Part shown: positions 51,183 to 59,705 of the stretch, piece after piece
Layout: the number at the start of each line of letters is the position of its first letter
Position numbering within the stretch: position 1 is the stretch's first letter
Assembly (NCBI RefSeq): GCF_020554865.1
Contig: NZ_JAJCIC010000008.1
Span: 74,513 to 138,512, forward strand
Source: Lacrimispora sp. 210928-DFI.3.58
Lineage (GTDB): Bacteria; Bacillota; Clostridia; Lachnospirales; Lachnospiraceae
Direction: 5' to 3'
Length of the DNA: 64,000 bases
Translations under genes and position numbers: made by a program
The notes under the pieces: model-generated
Told to the model about the DNA's origin: nothing
Databases searched by the model: none
Seen by the model: only the letters and a program-made list of their open reading frames with translations

Positions 51183-52897
51183 TGAAAGAAGAGAGAACAT
51201 GGTGGAAGGAAAGCGTTGTATATCAGATCTACCCCAGAAGCTTTCAGGACAGCAACGGTGACGGTATCGGAGACTTAAACGGCATCCGCCGGCGTTTAGA
51301 CTATTTAAAAGATCTGGGGGTGGATGTGATCTGGCTTTCCCCTGTCTACCAGTCGCCCAATGACGACAATGGCTACGATATCAGCGACTATCAGGCTATT
51401 ATGGAGGAATTTGGAACCATGGAGGACTTTGACGCCCTCCTGTCAGAGATCCATCAAAAGGGCATGAAGCTGGTAATGGATCTGGTGGTAAACCACACCT
51501 CTGACGAGCACCCATGGTTTCAGGAAAGCCGCTTAGGCAGGGAGAATCCCTACAGAGATTACTATATATGGAAGGAACCGGTAAATGGGGGCCCACCGAA
51601 TAACTGGGCCTCCCGCTTCCGCGGTCCTGCCTGGGAGTACGATGACAGCACCGGCATGTACTACCTTCACATCTACTCCAAAAAACAGCCGGATCTCAAC
51701 TGGGAGAATCCGAAGCTCCGCCGGGAGATCTATGACATGATGGCCTGGTGGGGGAGAAAAGGGATCGATGGCTTCCGCATGGATGTCATTTCCATGCTCT
51801 CTAAGGCGCCCGCCTACCCGGATGGAGAGTGCAAGGACGGCAATCCATACGGGGACGGCCAGCCCTATTACACCAATGGTCCCAGGATCCATGAATTTTT
51901 AAAGGAAATGAACAGGGAGGTCCTGTCAAAATTTGACTGGATGACAGTGGGAGAAGGAGTAGGCGTTGGGACAAAGGAAGCTCTGGAATATGCCGGCTTT
52001 CAGTCCCATGAGCTTAACATGATGTTCCACTTTGAGCACATGGAGCTGAATCCGGGCCCCTATGGAAAATGGAACAACAACCCGGCAGATCTGATCCAGC
52101 TGAAAGAAGTCTTAAGCCGCTGGCAGACAGAGCTTGAGGGGCGGGCATGGAACAGCCTGTTCTGGGAAAATCACGACTATCCCAGAGCCGTATCCCGATT
52201 TGGAAATGACAGCCCGCAGTACAGGGAGCTGTCCGCAAAAATGCTGGCAGTCTGTCTCTATATGATGAAGGGAACGCCCTACATCTACCAGGGCCAGGAG
52301 CTGGGGATGACCAACCTCCATACAGACAGCCTGGAGGATTTCCGGGATATTGAGATCCACAATGTATACAGGGAAATGGTGGGAGGCGGCAGGCTTTCCC
52401 ATGAGGAGATGATGACCTACATCAACCACACCGGAAGAGACAATGCCCGCACGCCCATGCAGTGGGATGACAGTGCAAACGGAGGCTTTTCCGATGGCGA
52501 TCCCTGGATAAAGGCAAATCCCAATTACAGGGAGATCAACGCCGCAGAACAGATGGAACGGGACACCTCTGTTTACGCCTTTTATAAAAAGCTTCTGGCT
52601 ATGCGCCGTTCCTCTGAGCTGATCCAGTATGGAACCTACCGCCTCCTTCTGCCGGAGAGTCCCAGCCTTTTTCTATATGAGAGAGAATGGGAAGGCCGCC
52701 ATATGCTGGTAGCCTGCAATTTTACAGCAGAGGAACAGAAGGTAACGATTTCCGGTATCTGGAAATATAAAGGGAAGCTTGTTTTGGATAATTATGGGGA
52801 GATTGGTCAGGACTGGGACAGAGAGCCTGAAGGCCCTGCCAGCCTGCCCGGTAGCCTGCGCCCATACGAAGCTGCTGTCTGGCTGGAGGATCAATAG
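51182..52897 (+). CDS. Alpha-glucosidase of GH13 (oligo-1,6-glucosidase type)
   Basis: This 571-residue cytoplasmic alpha-amylase-family enzyme has WWKESVVYQIYPRSFQDSNG at the N-terminus, region I DLVVNHTSDEH, region II GFRMDVISMLSK (nucleophile Asp), region III VGEGVGVGT (acid/base Glu) and region IV FWENHDYPRAVSRFG. The last matches GH13 exo-acting alpha-glucosidases, including oligo-1,6-glucosidase and trehalose-6-phosphate hydrolase; the residues that would recognise a phosphate cannot be judged. It is translationally coupled to the mannosidase gene, consistent with dismantling a mixed alpha-linked oligosaccharide. Confidence 0.94.
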   Translation: MKEERTWWKESVVYQIYPRSFQDSNGDGIGDLNGIRRRLDYLKDLGVDVIWLSPVYQSPNDDNGYDISDYQAIMEEFGTMEDFDALLSEIHQKGMKLVMDLVVNHTSDEHPWFQESRLGRENPYRDYYIWKEPVNGGPPNNWASRFRGPAWEYDDSTGMYYLHIYSKKQPDLNWENPKLRREIYDMMAWWGRKGIDGFRMDVISMLSKAPAYPDGECKDGNPYGDGQPYYTNGPRIHEFLKEMNREVLSKFDWMTVGEGVGVGTKEALEYAGFQSHELNMMFHFEHMELNPGPYGKWNNNPADLIQLKEVLSRWQTELEGRAWNSLFWENHDYPRAVSRFGNDSPQYRELSAKMLAVCLYMMKGTPYIYQGQELGMTNLHTDSLEDFRDIEIHNVYREMVGGGRLSHEEMMTYINHTGRDNARTPMQWDDSANGGFSDGDPWIKANPNYREINAAEQMERDTSVYAFYKKLLAMRRSSELIQYGTYRLLLPESPSLFLYEREWEGRHMLVACNFTAEEQKVTISGIWKYKGKLVLDNYGEIGQDWDREPEGPASLPGSLRPYEAAVWLEDQ

Positions 52898-52997
52898 CTC
52901 AGAGCCCTTTTGGCCGCTTTGGCTATGAGAACTATCCTGCAAAATTTCGCCAGAAAAGAATATGCCAGTACATTGCACAGCATAGGAGGAGAATACA

Positions 52998-55304
52998 TTG
53001 GGAATTATCGTACATGAACACTCCGGCGTGTTTCACCTGCAAAACAGGGAACTCAGCTATATCATAAAGATCATGCCAAATGGTCAGCCGGGTCAGCTCT
53101 ACTTTGGCTCCGCCATCCGTGACAGAGAGGACTATCCTCATCTTTTGGAGCGGGGGCACCGTGATATGGCTCCCTGCACCTTTGACGGGGATACAACCTT
53201 TTCCCTGGAGCATTTAAAGCAGGAATATCCTTCCTTTGGCTCCGGTGACATGCGCTATCCGGCCTACGAGCTGGAGCGGGAAAATGGAAGCCGCATTACT
53301 TATTTTAAATATAAAAGCCACAGCGTGTACAAAGGAAAGCCGGCCCTGAAAGACCTGCCTGCCGTCTATACGGAATCAGAGGAGGAGGCATCTACCCTGG
53401 AGCTTCATCTGGAGGATGAGGTGATCCATACAGAGCTGATCCTGCGCTACACGCTGTTTGAGGAGCTTCCTGTTATTACCCGCAGCGCAGCCTTCCTGCA
53501 TCACGGAACAGAAGCGCTCCGCCTTACCAGGGCTATGAGCCTAAACCTGGATCTGCCTGACAGCCGCTACGACATGGTGGATCTGGCAGGGGCATCCCTT
53601 AGGGAGCGCTATGTGGACATCCACAAGCTCCACCAGGGTGTCCAGAGCATCCACAGCATGAGAGGCCACAGCAGCCACCAATACAATCCCTTTATCGCTC
53701 TGAAAAGGGAGAACACAGACGAGCATACCGGGGAGGTCATAGGGATCAGCCTTGTGTACAGCGGCAATTTCCTGGCTCAGGCAGAGGCCGATACCATGGG
53801 AACGGTCCGCGTCATGGCAGGCATCCATCCTCAGGGCTTCTCATGGCCCCTGAAGGCTGGGGAAAGCTTCCAGACCCCGGAGGCCGTCATGGTCTACTCC
53901 GCCAAAGGCCTTAACTATATGAGCCAGGTCTACCACAAGCTCTACCGCACCCGCCTTGCAAGAGGCCGGTGGCGTGACAGGGAGCGTCCCATCCTCATCA
54001 ACAACTGGGAAGCTACCTATATGGACTTTGACGAGGAGAAGATCCTGGCTATCGCGAAAAAGGCTCATGACCTGGGGATCGAGCTCTTTGTTCTGGATGA
54101 CGGCTGGTTTGGAAAACGGGATGACGATACCTCCTCCCTGGGAGACTGGTATCCAAATCTGGAAAAGCTCCCGGAGGGCATCAAGGGGATATCAGAGAAG
54201 ATAGCAGATATGGGGATGCAGTTCGGCCTGTGGTTTGAGCCGGAGATGGTAAGCCGCCGCAGCGAGCTCTGCAAGGCCCGCCCGGACTGGATCCTTGGGA
54301 GCACCGACAGGCCTCTTTGCTGCGGCCGGCACCAGTATGTTCTGGATTTTTCAAAGGAGGAGGTAGTCGATTACATTGGAAGCCGCATGGAGGAGATCAT
54401 AAAAAACAGCCGTATTTCCTACATTAAATGGGATATGAACCGCAGCATCTCCGACTTGTTTTCCGCCGGAAGGGACAGGGAGTACCAGGGAACCGTCTAT
54501 CATCGCCAGATCCTGGGCGTATACAAGCTCTATGAACGGCTGACCCAGGCCTTCCCCCATATCCTCTTTGAATCCTGCGCCAGCGGCGGCGGACGCTTTG
54601 ACCCCGGCATGCTCTATTACGCTCCCCAGGCTTGGGCCTCTGACGACACAGATGGGGCAGAGCGTGTAAAGATCCAGTACGGAACCTCCTATGTCTACCC
54701 CCTAAGCTCCATCGGCAGCCACGTATCCGCCATTCCCAACCACCAGACCTTCCGTAAGGTCCCACTCTTTTCCAGAGCTGCGGCCGCATATTTCGGCACC
54801 TTTGGCTATGAGCTGGATCTGAATCTTCTGACAGAAAAAGAGCAGCAGGAGGTAAGAGAACAGGTCCGCTTTATGAAAGCGCAGCGCTGTTTCCTGCACA
54901 GCGGCACATTCTACCGCCTGGAAAGCCCCTTTGAGGGAAATGAAGCTGCCTGGCTCGTGGCATCCACAGACGGCAGAAAAGCCATTGCCGCCTATTTCCG
55001 CTTCCTGCAGCCAGTCAACATCGGCTATAGCCGCTTAAAGCTGGCAGGCCTTGATCCTGATCTGGAATACCGCATCACAGAGTACGGCAGTCCGGATGCC
55101 GGCGGGCCTGCATCTGGACTGGGGCCAGAAGTCCGATCGGAAGCTGTAGGGTGCGAAAACGCCCGGCTGTGCCCCTACACCGCCTATGGCGATGAGCTCA
55201 TGAGCATCGGCCTCATCCTGTCAGACTACGCAAACGGCGTCCGCACCTCCCCTGTCCCCCAGGGCGATTTTCAGGCCCGCCTGTTTCTGCTGGAGGCCCT
55301 GTAA
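52998..55304 (+). CDS. Alpha-galactosidase, glycoside hydrolase family 36
   Basis: This 768-residue cytoplasmic alpha-galactosidase begins at TTG (52998), eight bases after a perfect AGGAGG, so the rare start codon is well supported. The N-terminal beta-sandwich domain (about 1-310) precedes the TIM barrel with NNWEATYMDFDE, LFVLDDGWFGKRDDDTSSLG, GLWFEPEMVS, and nucleophile Asp479 in YIKWDMNRSI. The acid/base Asp549 or 550 is in WASDDTDG. SCASGGGRFDPG is the substrate-binding Cys/Gly segment. No signal peptide is present. It would release galactose from raffinose-type or galactomannan oligosaccharides. Confidence 0.95.
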   Translation: MGIIVHEHSGVFHLQNRELSYIIKIMPNGQPGQLYFGSAIRDREDYPHLLERGHRDMAPCTFDGDTTFSLEHLKQEYPSFGSGDMRYPAYELERENGSRITYFKYKSHSVYKGKPALKDLPAVYTESEEEASTLELHLEDEVIHTELILRYTLFEELPVITRSAAFLHHGTEALRLTRAMSLNLDLPDSRYDMVDLAGASLRERYVDIHKLHQGVQSIHSMRGHSSHQYNPFIALKRENTDEHTGEVIGISLVYSGNFLAQAEADTMGTVRVMAGIHPQGFSWPLKAGESFQTPEAVMVYSAKGLNYMSQVYHKLYRTRLARGRWRDRERPILINNWEATYMDFDEEKILAIAKKAHDLGIELFVLDDGWFGKRDDDTSSLGDWYPNLEKLPEGIKGISEKIADMGMQFGLWFEPEMVSRRSELCKARPDWILGSTDRPLCCGRHQYVLDFSKEEVVDYIGSRMEEIIKNSRISYIKWDMNRSISDLFSAGRDREYQGTVYHRQILGVYKLYERLTQAFPHILFESCASGGGRFDPGMLYYAPQAWASDDTDGAERVKIQYGTSYVYPLSSIGSHVSAIPNHQTFRKVPLFSRAAAAYFGTFGYELDLNLLTEKEQQEVREQVRFMKAQRCFLHSGTFYRLESPFEGNEAAWLVASTDGRKAIAAYFRFLQPVNIGYSRLKLAGLDPDLEYRITEYGSPDAGGPASGLGPEVRSEAVGCENARLCPYTAYGDELMSIGLILSDYANGVRTSPVPQGDFQARLFLLEAL

Positions 55305-55351
55305 AAAACCTGCGAAAGCCCTGTGAAACGGTCGTCTGTCAATATCCAACC

Positions 55352-55380
55352 TTGACAAACCCCTGCATCCAGGTTATACT
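55352..55380 (+). promoter_or_regulatory. Promoter of the SRP RNA gene
   Basis: TTGACA (55352-55357), 17-bp spacer, TATACT (55375-55380), a strong vegetative promoter with transcription expected from about 55387. Confidence 0.85.
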
Positions 55381-55390
55381 AAACCAGTAC

Positions 55391-55412
55391 GCGGCAGGAA
55401 ACAGCCTGCCGC
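55391..55412 (+). other. Leader stem-loop between promoter and SRP RNA
   Basis: GCGGCAGG (55391-55398), loop AAACAG, CCTGCCGC (55405-55412), a perfect 8-bp stem. It lies in the transcript 5' of the mature RNA and may be a processing signal or a stabilising cap. Confidence 0.6.
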
Positions 55413-55437
55413 ATACACCCTAAAAAGTCATAAAGTT

Positions 55438-55701
55438 TCCACGCAGCCGGGGAGATAGCGGTGCCCTGTACCTGCAATCCGCTCTAGCAGGGGTGATACC
55501 TTGCCTCGGGCAGATTACTGCGGAGCTGCCTTATGTAAGTGGCGTTGACGTTTGGGTCTTACGCAACGGGAATCCGTGAACCGTGTCAGGGCAGGAATGC
55601 AGCAGCACTAAGCGGAAGCTCTCGTGTGCCGTGAGGGCGCCTGGATTGAGCTAACTGCATGAGTAACGTCCGTGGTAACTGCACAAAGCAAGGTGCGTGG
55701 A
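55438..55701 (+). ncRNA. ffs: Bacterial large signal recognition particle RNA
   Basis: A ~264-nt RNA of the large Gram-positive type with an Alu-like domain. TCCACGCA (55438-55445) pairs with the 3' TGCGTGGA (55694-55701). The Alu-domain segment contains GGGGAGATAGCGGTGCCCTG and CTGCAATCCGCTCTAGCAGG. The Ffh-binding S-domain hairpin is conserved: GTGTCAGGGCAGGAATGCAG, then CAGCACTAAGC with the apical GGAA-type loop and asymmetric loop AGCAGCA. The RNA binds Ffh and targets nascent membrane proteins. It has its own promoter and terminator. The exact ends are approximate. Confidence 0.93.
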
Positions 55702-55729
55702 TTAAAAATAAAAATTTTGATTTTATTCA

Positions 55730-55770
55730 GGCTCTCTAAGGCGCAAAATGGTCTTAGAGGGCCTTTCACG
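55730..55770 (+). terminator. Terminator of the SRP RNA
   Basis: GGCTCTCTAAG (55730-55740) pairs with CTTAGAGGGCC (55753-55763), one wobble, then TTTCACGTTT, a moderate T-tract. Confidence 0.7.
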
Positions 55771-55782
55771 TTTAATTTATGC

Positions 55783-55811
55783 TTGCCCAGCCAATGCCTT
55801 TGCGTTATAAT
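55783..55811 (+). promoter_or_regulatory. Promoter of the phosphofructokinase operon
   Basis: TTGCCC (55783-55788), 17-bp spacer, TATAAT (55806-55811), followed by an 84-bp leader before the pfk ATG. Confidence 0.7.
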
Positions 55812-55895
55812 TACAAAATGGGTATAGTAGAACCATTGTCAGGAAAGCTTACACATTGAATAGTTACAAAAAGTCTGATAAGGAGGAAGCGCAAT

Positions 55896-56975
55896 ATGAG
55901 AAGAATAGGAATGCTTACAAGCGGCGGAGACTGCCAGGCACTGAACGCTACCATGAGAGGCGTGGCAAAATCCTTATATAACATGTTTGACGATGTCGAG
56001 ATCATCGGGTTTGAGGAAGGCTACAAAGGCCTTATGTATGCAGATTACCAGATCATGAAACCGTCTGATTTTTCCGGGATATTGACCGAGGGAGGAACGA
56101 TTTTGGGAACCTCACGCCAGCCGTTTAAGCTGATGCGCACTCCTGATGAAAATGGACTTGATAAGGTAGAATCCATGAAGCACACCTACAAGAAGCTGAA
56201 ATTAAACTGCCTTGTAGTGTTAGGAGGAAACGGAAGCCAGAAGACAGCCAATCTGCTCAGCGAGGAGGGCCTCAATGTGGTCTCCCTTCCAAAGACCATT
56301 GACAACGACCTGTGGGGAACAGACATGACCTTCGGTTTCCAGAGCGCAGTAGACGTGGCTACCAACGCGATTGACTGCATCCACACAACAGCAGCCTCCC
56401 ATGGCCGTGTATTTATTGTCGAGGTTATGGGCCACAAGGTGGGGTGGCTGACACTATACGCAGGCTTGGCAGGAGGAGCCGACATTATCCTTCTTCCTGA
56501 AATACCTTACGATATCAATGTTGTCTGCGATGCATTGACAAAGAGAGCCAAGGCCGGAAAGCGTTTCTCCATCCTGGCAGTGGCAGAGGGCGCCATCTCC
56601 AAAGAGGACGCCAGCATGACAAAGAAAGAATTAAAGGAAAAGAAGAAAAATGGAGTCGTATATCCTTCTGTTGCCTATGAGATCGGGGCAAAGATACAGG
56701 AGGTAACAGGCAGCGAGGTCCGCGTTACCGTACCGGGCCACATGCAGCGCGGCGGCGAGCCCTGCCCTTATGACCGCGTTCTTGCCACCAGGCTGGGCGC
56801 AGCGGCAGCCAGGATGATCGCAGATGGGGAATACGGCTACATGGTAGCAGTAAAGAACAATGATATCACCAAGGTTCCGCTGTCAGAGGTGGCCGGAAAA
56901 CTGAAGACTGTTGATCCCTCCTGTTCTATGATCCAGGAGGCAAAGATGGTAGGCATCAGCTTTGGTGATAAATAA
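55896..56975 (+). CDS. pfkA: 6-phosphofructokinase
   Basis: This 359-residue glycolytic enzyme phosphorylates fructose-6-phosphate. It has RRIGMLTSGGDCQALNATMR at the N-terminus (nucleotide loop), VLGGNGSQKTANLL near residue 108, catalytic SLPKTIDNDLWGTDMTFGF, and EVMGHKVGWLTLYAGLAGGA. The second Gly of GGNGS indicates ATP rather than pyrophosphate dependence, since PPi enzymes have GGDDT. The Asn at the usual Asp is typical of the longer clostridial group. AGGAGGAAG precedes the ATG. It is followed 39 bp later by dnaX without a terminator, so cotranscription is possible. Confidence 0.92.
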   Translation: MRRIGMLTSGGDCQALNATMRGVAKSLYNMFDDVEIIGFEEGYKGLMYADYQIMKPSDFSGILTEGGTILGTSRQPFKLMRTPDENGLDKVESMKHTYKKLKLNCLVVLGGNGSQKTANLLSEEGLNVVSLPKTIDNDLWGTDMTFGFQSAVDVATNAIDCIHTTAASHGRVFIVEVMGHKVGWLTLYAGLAGGADIILLPEIPYDINVVCDALTKRAKAGKRFSILAVAEGAISKEDASMTKKELKEKKKNGVVYPSVAYEIGAKIQEVTGSEVRVTVPGHMQRGGEPCPYDRVLATRLGAAAARMIADGEYGYMVAVKNNDITKVPLSEVAGKLKTVDPSCSMIQEAKMVGISFGDK

Positions 56976-57014
56976 TGACAGGCAGGGAAAGCCGCCATTG
57001 AAGGAGTTATAAAC

Positions 57015-58691
57015 ATGTCATACACGGCGTTATACCGCAAATGGCGTCCTGTTTCCTTTGAGGATGTAAAGGGGCAGGATGCCATTGTCCAGACCTTAAA
57101 AAACCAAATAACGTCGGAACGAGTCGGCCACGCCTATCTGTTCTGCGGAACAAGAGGCACAGGAAAGACAAGTATTGCCAAGATTTTTGCCAGGGCAGTG
57201 AACTGCGAGCATCCGAAGGAGGGAAGTCCCTGCAACGAATGTCCCAGCTGCCGGGCGATCCTGGCAGGCTCCTCCATGAATGTGGTGGAGATCGATGCTG
57301 CTTCCAATAACGGCGTGGAAAACATCAGAGATATCAGGGAGCAGGTCCAGTACCCGCCTACGGAGGGCAGATACCGGGTCTACATCATTGACGAGGTCCA
57401 TATGCTCTCCATAGGAGCATTTAACGCGCTGCTCAAAACCCTGGAGGAGCCGCCCTCCTACGTCATATTTATCCTGGCGACAACAGAGGTGCACAAGATC
57501 CCCATCACCATTTTATCCAGGTGCCAGCGCTATGATTTCAAACGGATTTCCCTGGAGACCATAGCGGGGCGTCTGCGTGAACTGACGCAGGCAGAGCACA
57601 TTGAGGTGGAGGATAAGGCCCTTTTGTATGTGTCAAAGGCGGCCGACGGCTCCCTGCGCGATGCATTAAGCCTCTTAGACCAATGTGTGGCCTTTCATTT
57701 TGGAAAGCTCCTCACCTACGACAATGTGCTGGAGGTGCTGGGGGCAGTGGATGCCGGCGTATTCAGCCGGATGTTTGGCGCGGCAGTGGAGGGCAGGACA
57801 AAAGACTGCATCCTGTGCCTGGAGGAGATCGTCATCCAGGGCCGCGAGCTGGGACAGTTTGTGACGGATTTTGTCTGGTACCTCAGAAATCTCCTGCTCA
57901 TACAGAGTGCAGAGGATGCAGAGGGACTGGTGGATATGTCCCAGGAAAATTTAAAACAGTTAAAAGAGGACAGCAAAAAAGCAGACAGTGTGACCGTAAT
58001 GCGCTACATCCGGGTCTTTTCCGAACTGTCCAATCAGCTGCGCTATGCCAGCCAGAAGCGCGTGCTGGTGGAGGTGGCTCTGATCAAGCTTACGAAGCCC
58101 TCCATGGAGCCGGATGTAGATGCCATTTTGCAGCGGGTGAGCCAGCTGGAAATGCAATTGGAGGATCTGGAGGCTGGGGCAGCTTCCGGAAAATACAGCT
58201 TTGCGCCAGGAGGTGCAGGAGCAGCCGGACAGCCGGTAACTCCCGGAGTCCAGCCAGGCATCCCGGGTGCACAGGCAGCAGGACAGGCAGTTTCCCAAGG
58301 GTATGCAGTTACTGCCAGAGAGCCGGAGATACCACCGGAAAAAGTGAGCCTGCCAAAGGCCCAGCTTGAGGACTTAAAATTGATCCGCAATGAGTGGGCT
58401 AAGATCGTCAGGAGCATGGGCGGAGGCGCCAGATCCTATCTCAGGGACACTGTGGTGGAACCCGGAGGGGAGAGCTGTCTTACGATCGTATTTTTAGATG
58501 CAATGAACTATGACATGGGGAAACGCCCAACGGTCATAGGCGAGCTGGAGCGGTATGTGGAGAACAGCTACGGCAGGTCCATTTACTTTAAGACCAGGCT
58601 TGCCGGACGGGGAGAGCGGCTTGACACCATTTACGTGACAGAACAGGAATTAGAAGATAAAATCCATATGGATATCACATATGAAGATTAA
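57015..58691 (+). CDS. dnaX: DNA polymerase III subunits gamma/tau
   Basis: This 558-residue clamp-loader ATPase has GTRGTGKTSIAKIFARAVNC (Walker A), a zinc-finger with CNECPSCRAI, VYIIDEVHMLS (Walker B), the sensor region ATTEVHKIPITILSRCQRYD, domain III to about residue 370, and a Gly/Pro/Gln-rich linker (about 390-440). A short C-terminal tau-like domain follows (LRNEWAKIVRSMGGGARSYL). It is shorter than E. coli tau. The A6 run at 57975-57980 is in the wrong phase for the known A-AAA-AAG frameshift signal, so programmed gamma production is not evident. It loads the sliding clamp for the replicative polymerase. Confidence 0.95.
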   Translation: MSYTALYRKWRPVSFEDVKGQDAIVQTLKNQITSERVGHAYLFCGTRGTGKTSIAKIFARAVNCEHPKEGSPCNECPSCRAILAGSSMNVVEIDAASNNGVENIRDIREQVQYPPTEGRYRVYIIDEVHMLSIGAFNALLKTLEEPPSYVIFILATTEVHKIPITILSRCQRYDFKRISLETIAGRLRELTQAEHIEVEDKALLYVSKAADGSLRDALSLLDQCVAFHFGKLLTYDNVLEVLGAVDAGVFSRMFGAAVEGRTKDCILCLEEIVIQGRELGQFVTDFVWYLRNLLLIQSAEDAEGLVDMSQENLKQLKEDSKKADSVTVMRYIRVFSELSNQLRYASQKRVLVEVALIKLTKPSMEPDVDAILQRVSQLEMQLEDLEAGAASGKYSFAPGGAGAAGQPVTPGVQPGIPGAQAAGQAVSQGYAVTAREPEIPPEKVSLPKAQLEDLKLIRNEWAKIVRSMGGGARSYLRDTVVEPGGESCLTIVFLDAMNYDMGKRPTVIGELERYVENSYGRSIYFKTRLAGRGERLDTIYVTEQELEDKIHMDITYED

Positions 58692-58723
58692 AATAGAAGG
58701 ATAACAAACAGGAGGAATACACC

Positions 58724-59080
58724 ATGGCAAAACGTGGCGGATTTCCAGGCGGAATGCCTGGCAACATGAATAATCTTATGAAGCAGGCACAGCGTATGCA
58801 GCGCCAGATGGAGGAGACGACCAAGGAGCTGGAGACCAAGGAATATACAGCCACCTCCGGCGGCGGAGCTGTCAGCGTTACCGTATCAGGCAAAAAAGAG
58901 GTTGTATCTGTAAAGCTGTCAGAGGAGGTCGTTGATCCCGATGATATCGAGATGCTGGAGGATCTGATCGTGGCAGCTACCAATGAAGCCTTCCGCAAGA
59001 TGGAGGCAGACAGCAGCGAGGCAATGGCCAAGCTCACAGGAGGTTTAGGCGGAGCTCTGGGTGGAGGTTTCCCGTTCTAA
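58724..59080 (+). CDS. ybaB: YbaB/EbfC family nucleoid-associated protein
   Basis: This 118-residue DNA-binding dimer is recognisable by [20 protein letters not shown] and [38 protein letters not shown]. The N-terminus carries a Gly/Phe/Pro-rich [14 protein letters not shown] and the C-terminus a Gly-rich tail. It sits in the conserved dnaX-ybaB-recR order of Firmicutes, linking it to DNA repair and replication. Its stop overlaps the recR start by one base (TAATG). AGGAGG lies upstream. Confidence 0.95.
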   Translation: MAKRGGFPGGMPGNMNNLMKQAQRMQRQMEETTKELETKEYTATSGGGAVSVTVSGKKEVVSVKLSEEVVDPDDIEMLEDLIVAATNEAFRKMEADSSEAMAKLTGGLGGALGGGFPF

Positions 59081-59676
59081 TGGATTACTACAGCAGTCAG
59101 ATTACCAAACTAATCGAGGAATTATCAAAGCTTCCGGGAGTGGGGGCAAAGTCAGCCCAGCGTCTGGCCTTCCACATTATCAATATGCCGAAGGAGCAGG
59201 TGGAGGAGCTTGCAGGTGCAATGAGAAATGCCCGCAACAATATCCGCTACTGTAAGGAGTGTTTTACCCTGACAGACAGTGAATTGTGCCCGATCTGCAG
59301 CAGTGACAGGCGCAACCACAAGACCATCATGGTGGTGGAGAATACCAGGGATCTGGCTGCCTATGAGAAGACCGGGAAGTACGACGGAGTGTACCATGTG
59401 CTCCACGGAGCCATCTCCCCCATGCTGGGGATTGGCCCAGGGGATATAAAGCTGAAGGAATTGATGCAGCGGCTTCAGTCCGATGTTGAGGAAGTCATTA
59501 TTGCAACCAATTCAAGCCTTGAGGGAGAGACTACAGCTATGTACATAAGTAAGCTGGTCAAGCCCACAGGCATTAAAGTAACCAGGATCGCCAGCGGCGT
59601 GCCTGTTGGCGGTGATTTGGAATATATTGATGAAGTGACGCTTCTGAGGGCATTGGAAGGAAGGACAGAGCTGTAA
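59080..59676 (+). CDS. recR: Recombination mediator protein RecR
   Basis: This 198-residue recombination protein loads RecA together with RecF and RecO at gaps. It has the helix-hairpin-helix [16 protein letters not shown], the zinc finger [16 protein letters not shown], and the Toprim domain [20 protein letters not shown]...[18 protein letters not shown], and ends with the Walker-B-like [16 protein letters not shown]. It is complete and typical in length. It is the third gene of the dnaX-ybaB-recR block. Confidence 0.96.
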   Translation: MDYYSSQITKLIEELSKLPGVGAKSAQRLAFHIINMPKEQVEELAGAMRNARNNIRYCKECFTLTDSELCPICSSDRRNHKTIMVVENTRDLAAYEKTGKYDGVYHVLHGAISPMLGIGPGDIKLKELMQRLQSDVEEVIIATNSSLEGETTAMYISKLVKPTGIKVTRIASGVPVGGDLEYIDEVTLLRALEGRTEL

Positions 59677-59705
59677 AGTCCGGGCCGTAAATAAGCGACA
59701 GGGAG

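Noticed and set aside
57683..58369. 228-residue alternative frame within dnaX
   Set aside because: It is out of frame with an intact dnaX and has no motif; the A6 run at 57975 is not in phase for the known gamma frameshift.
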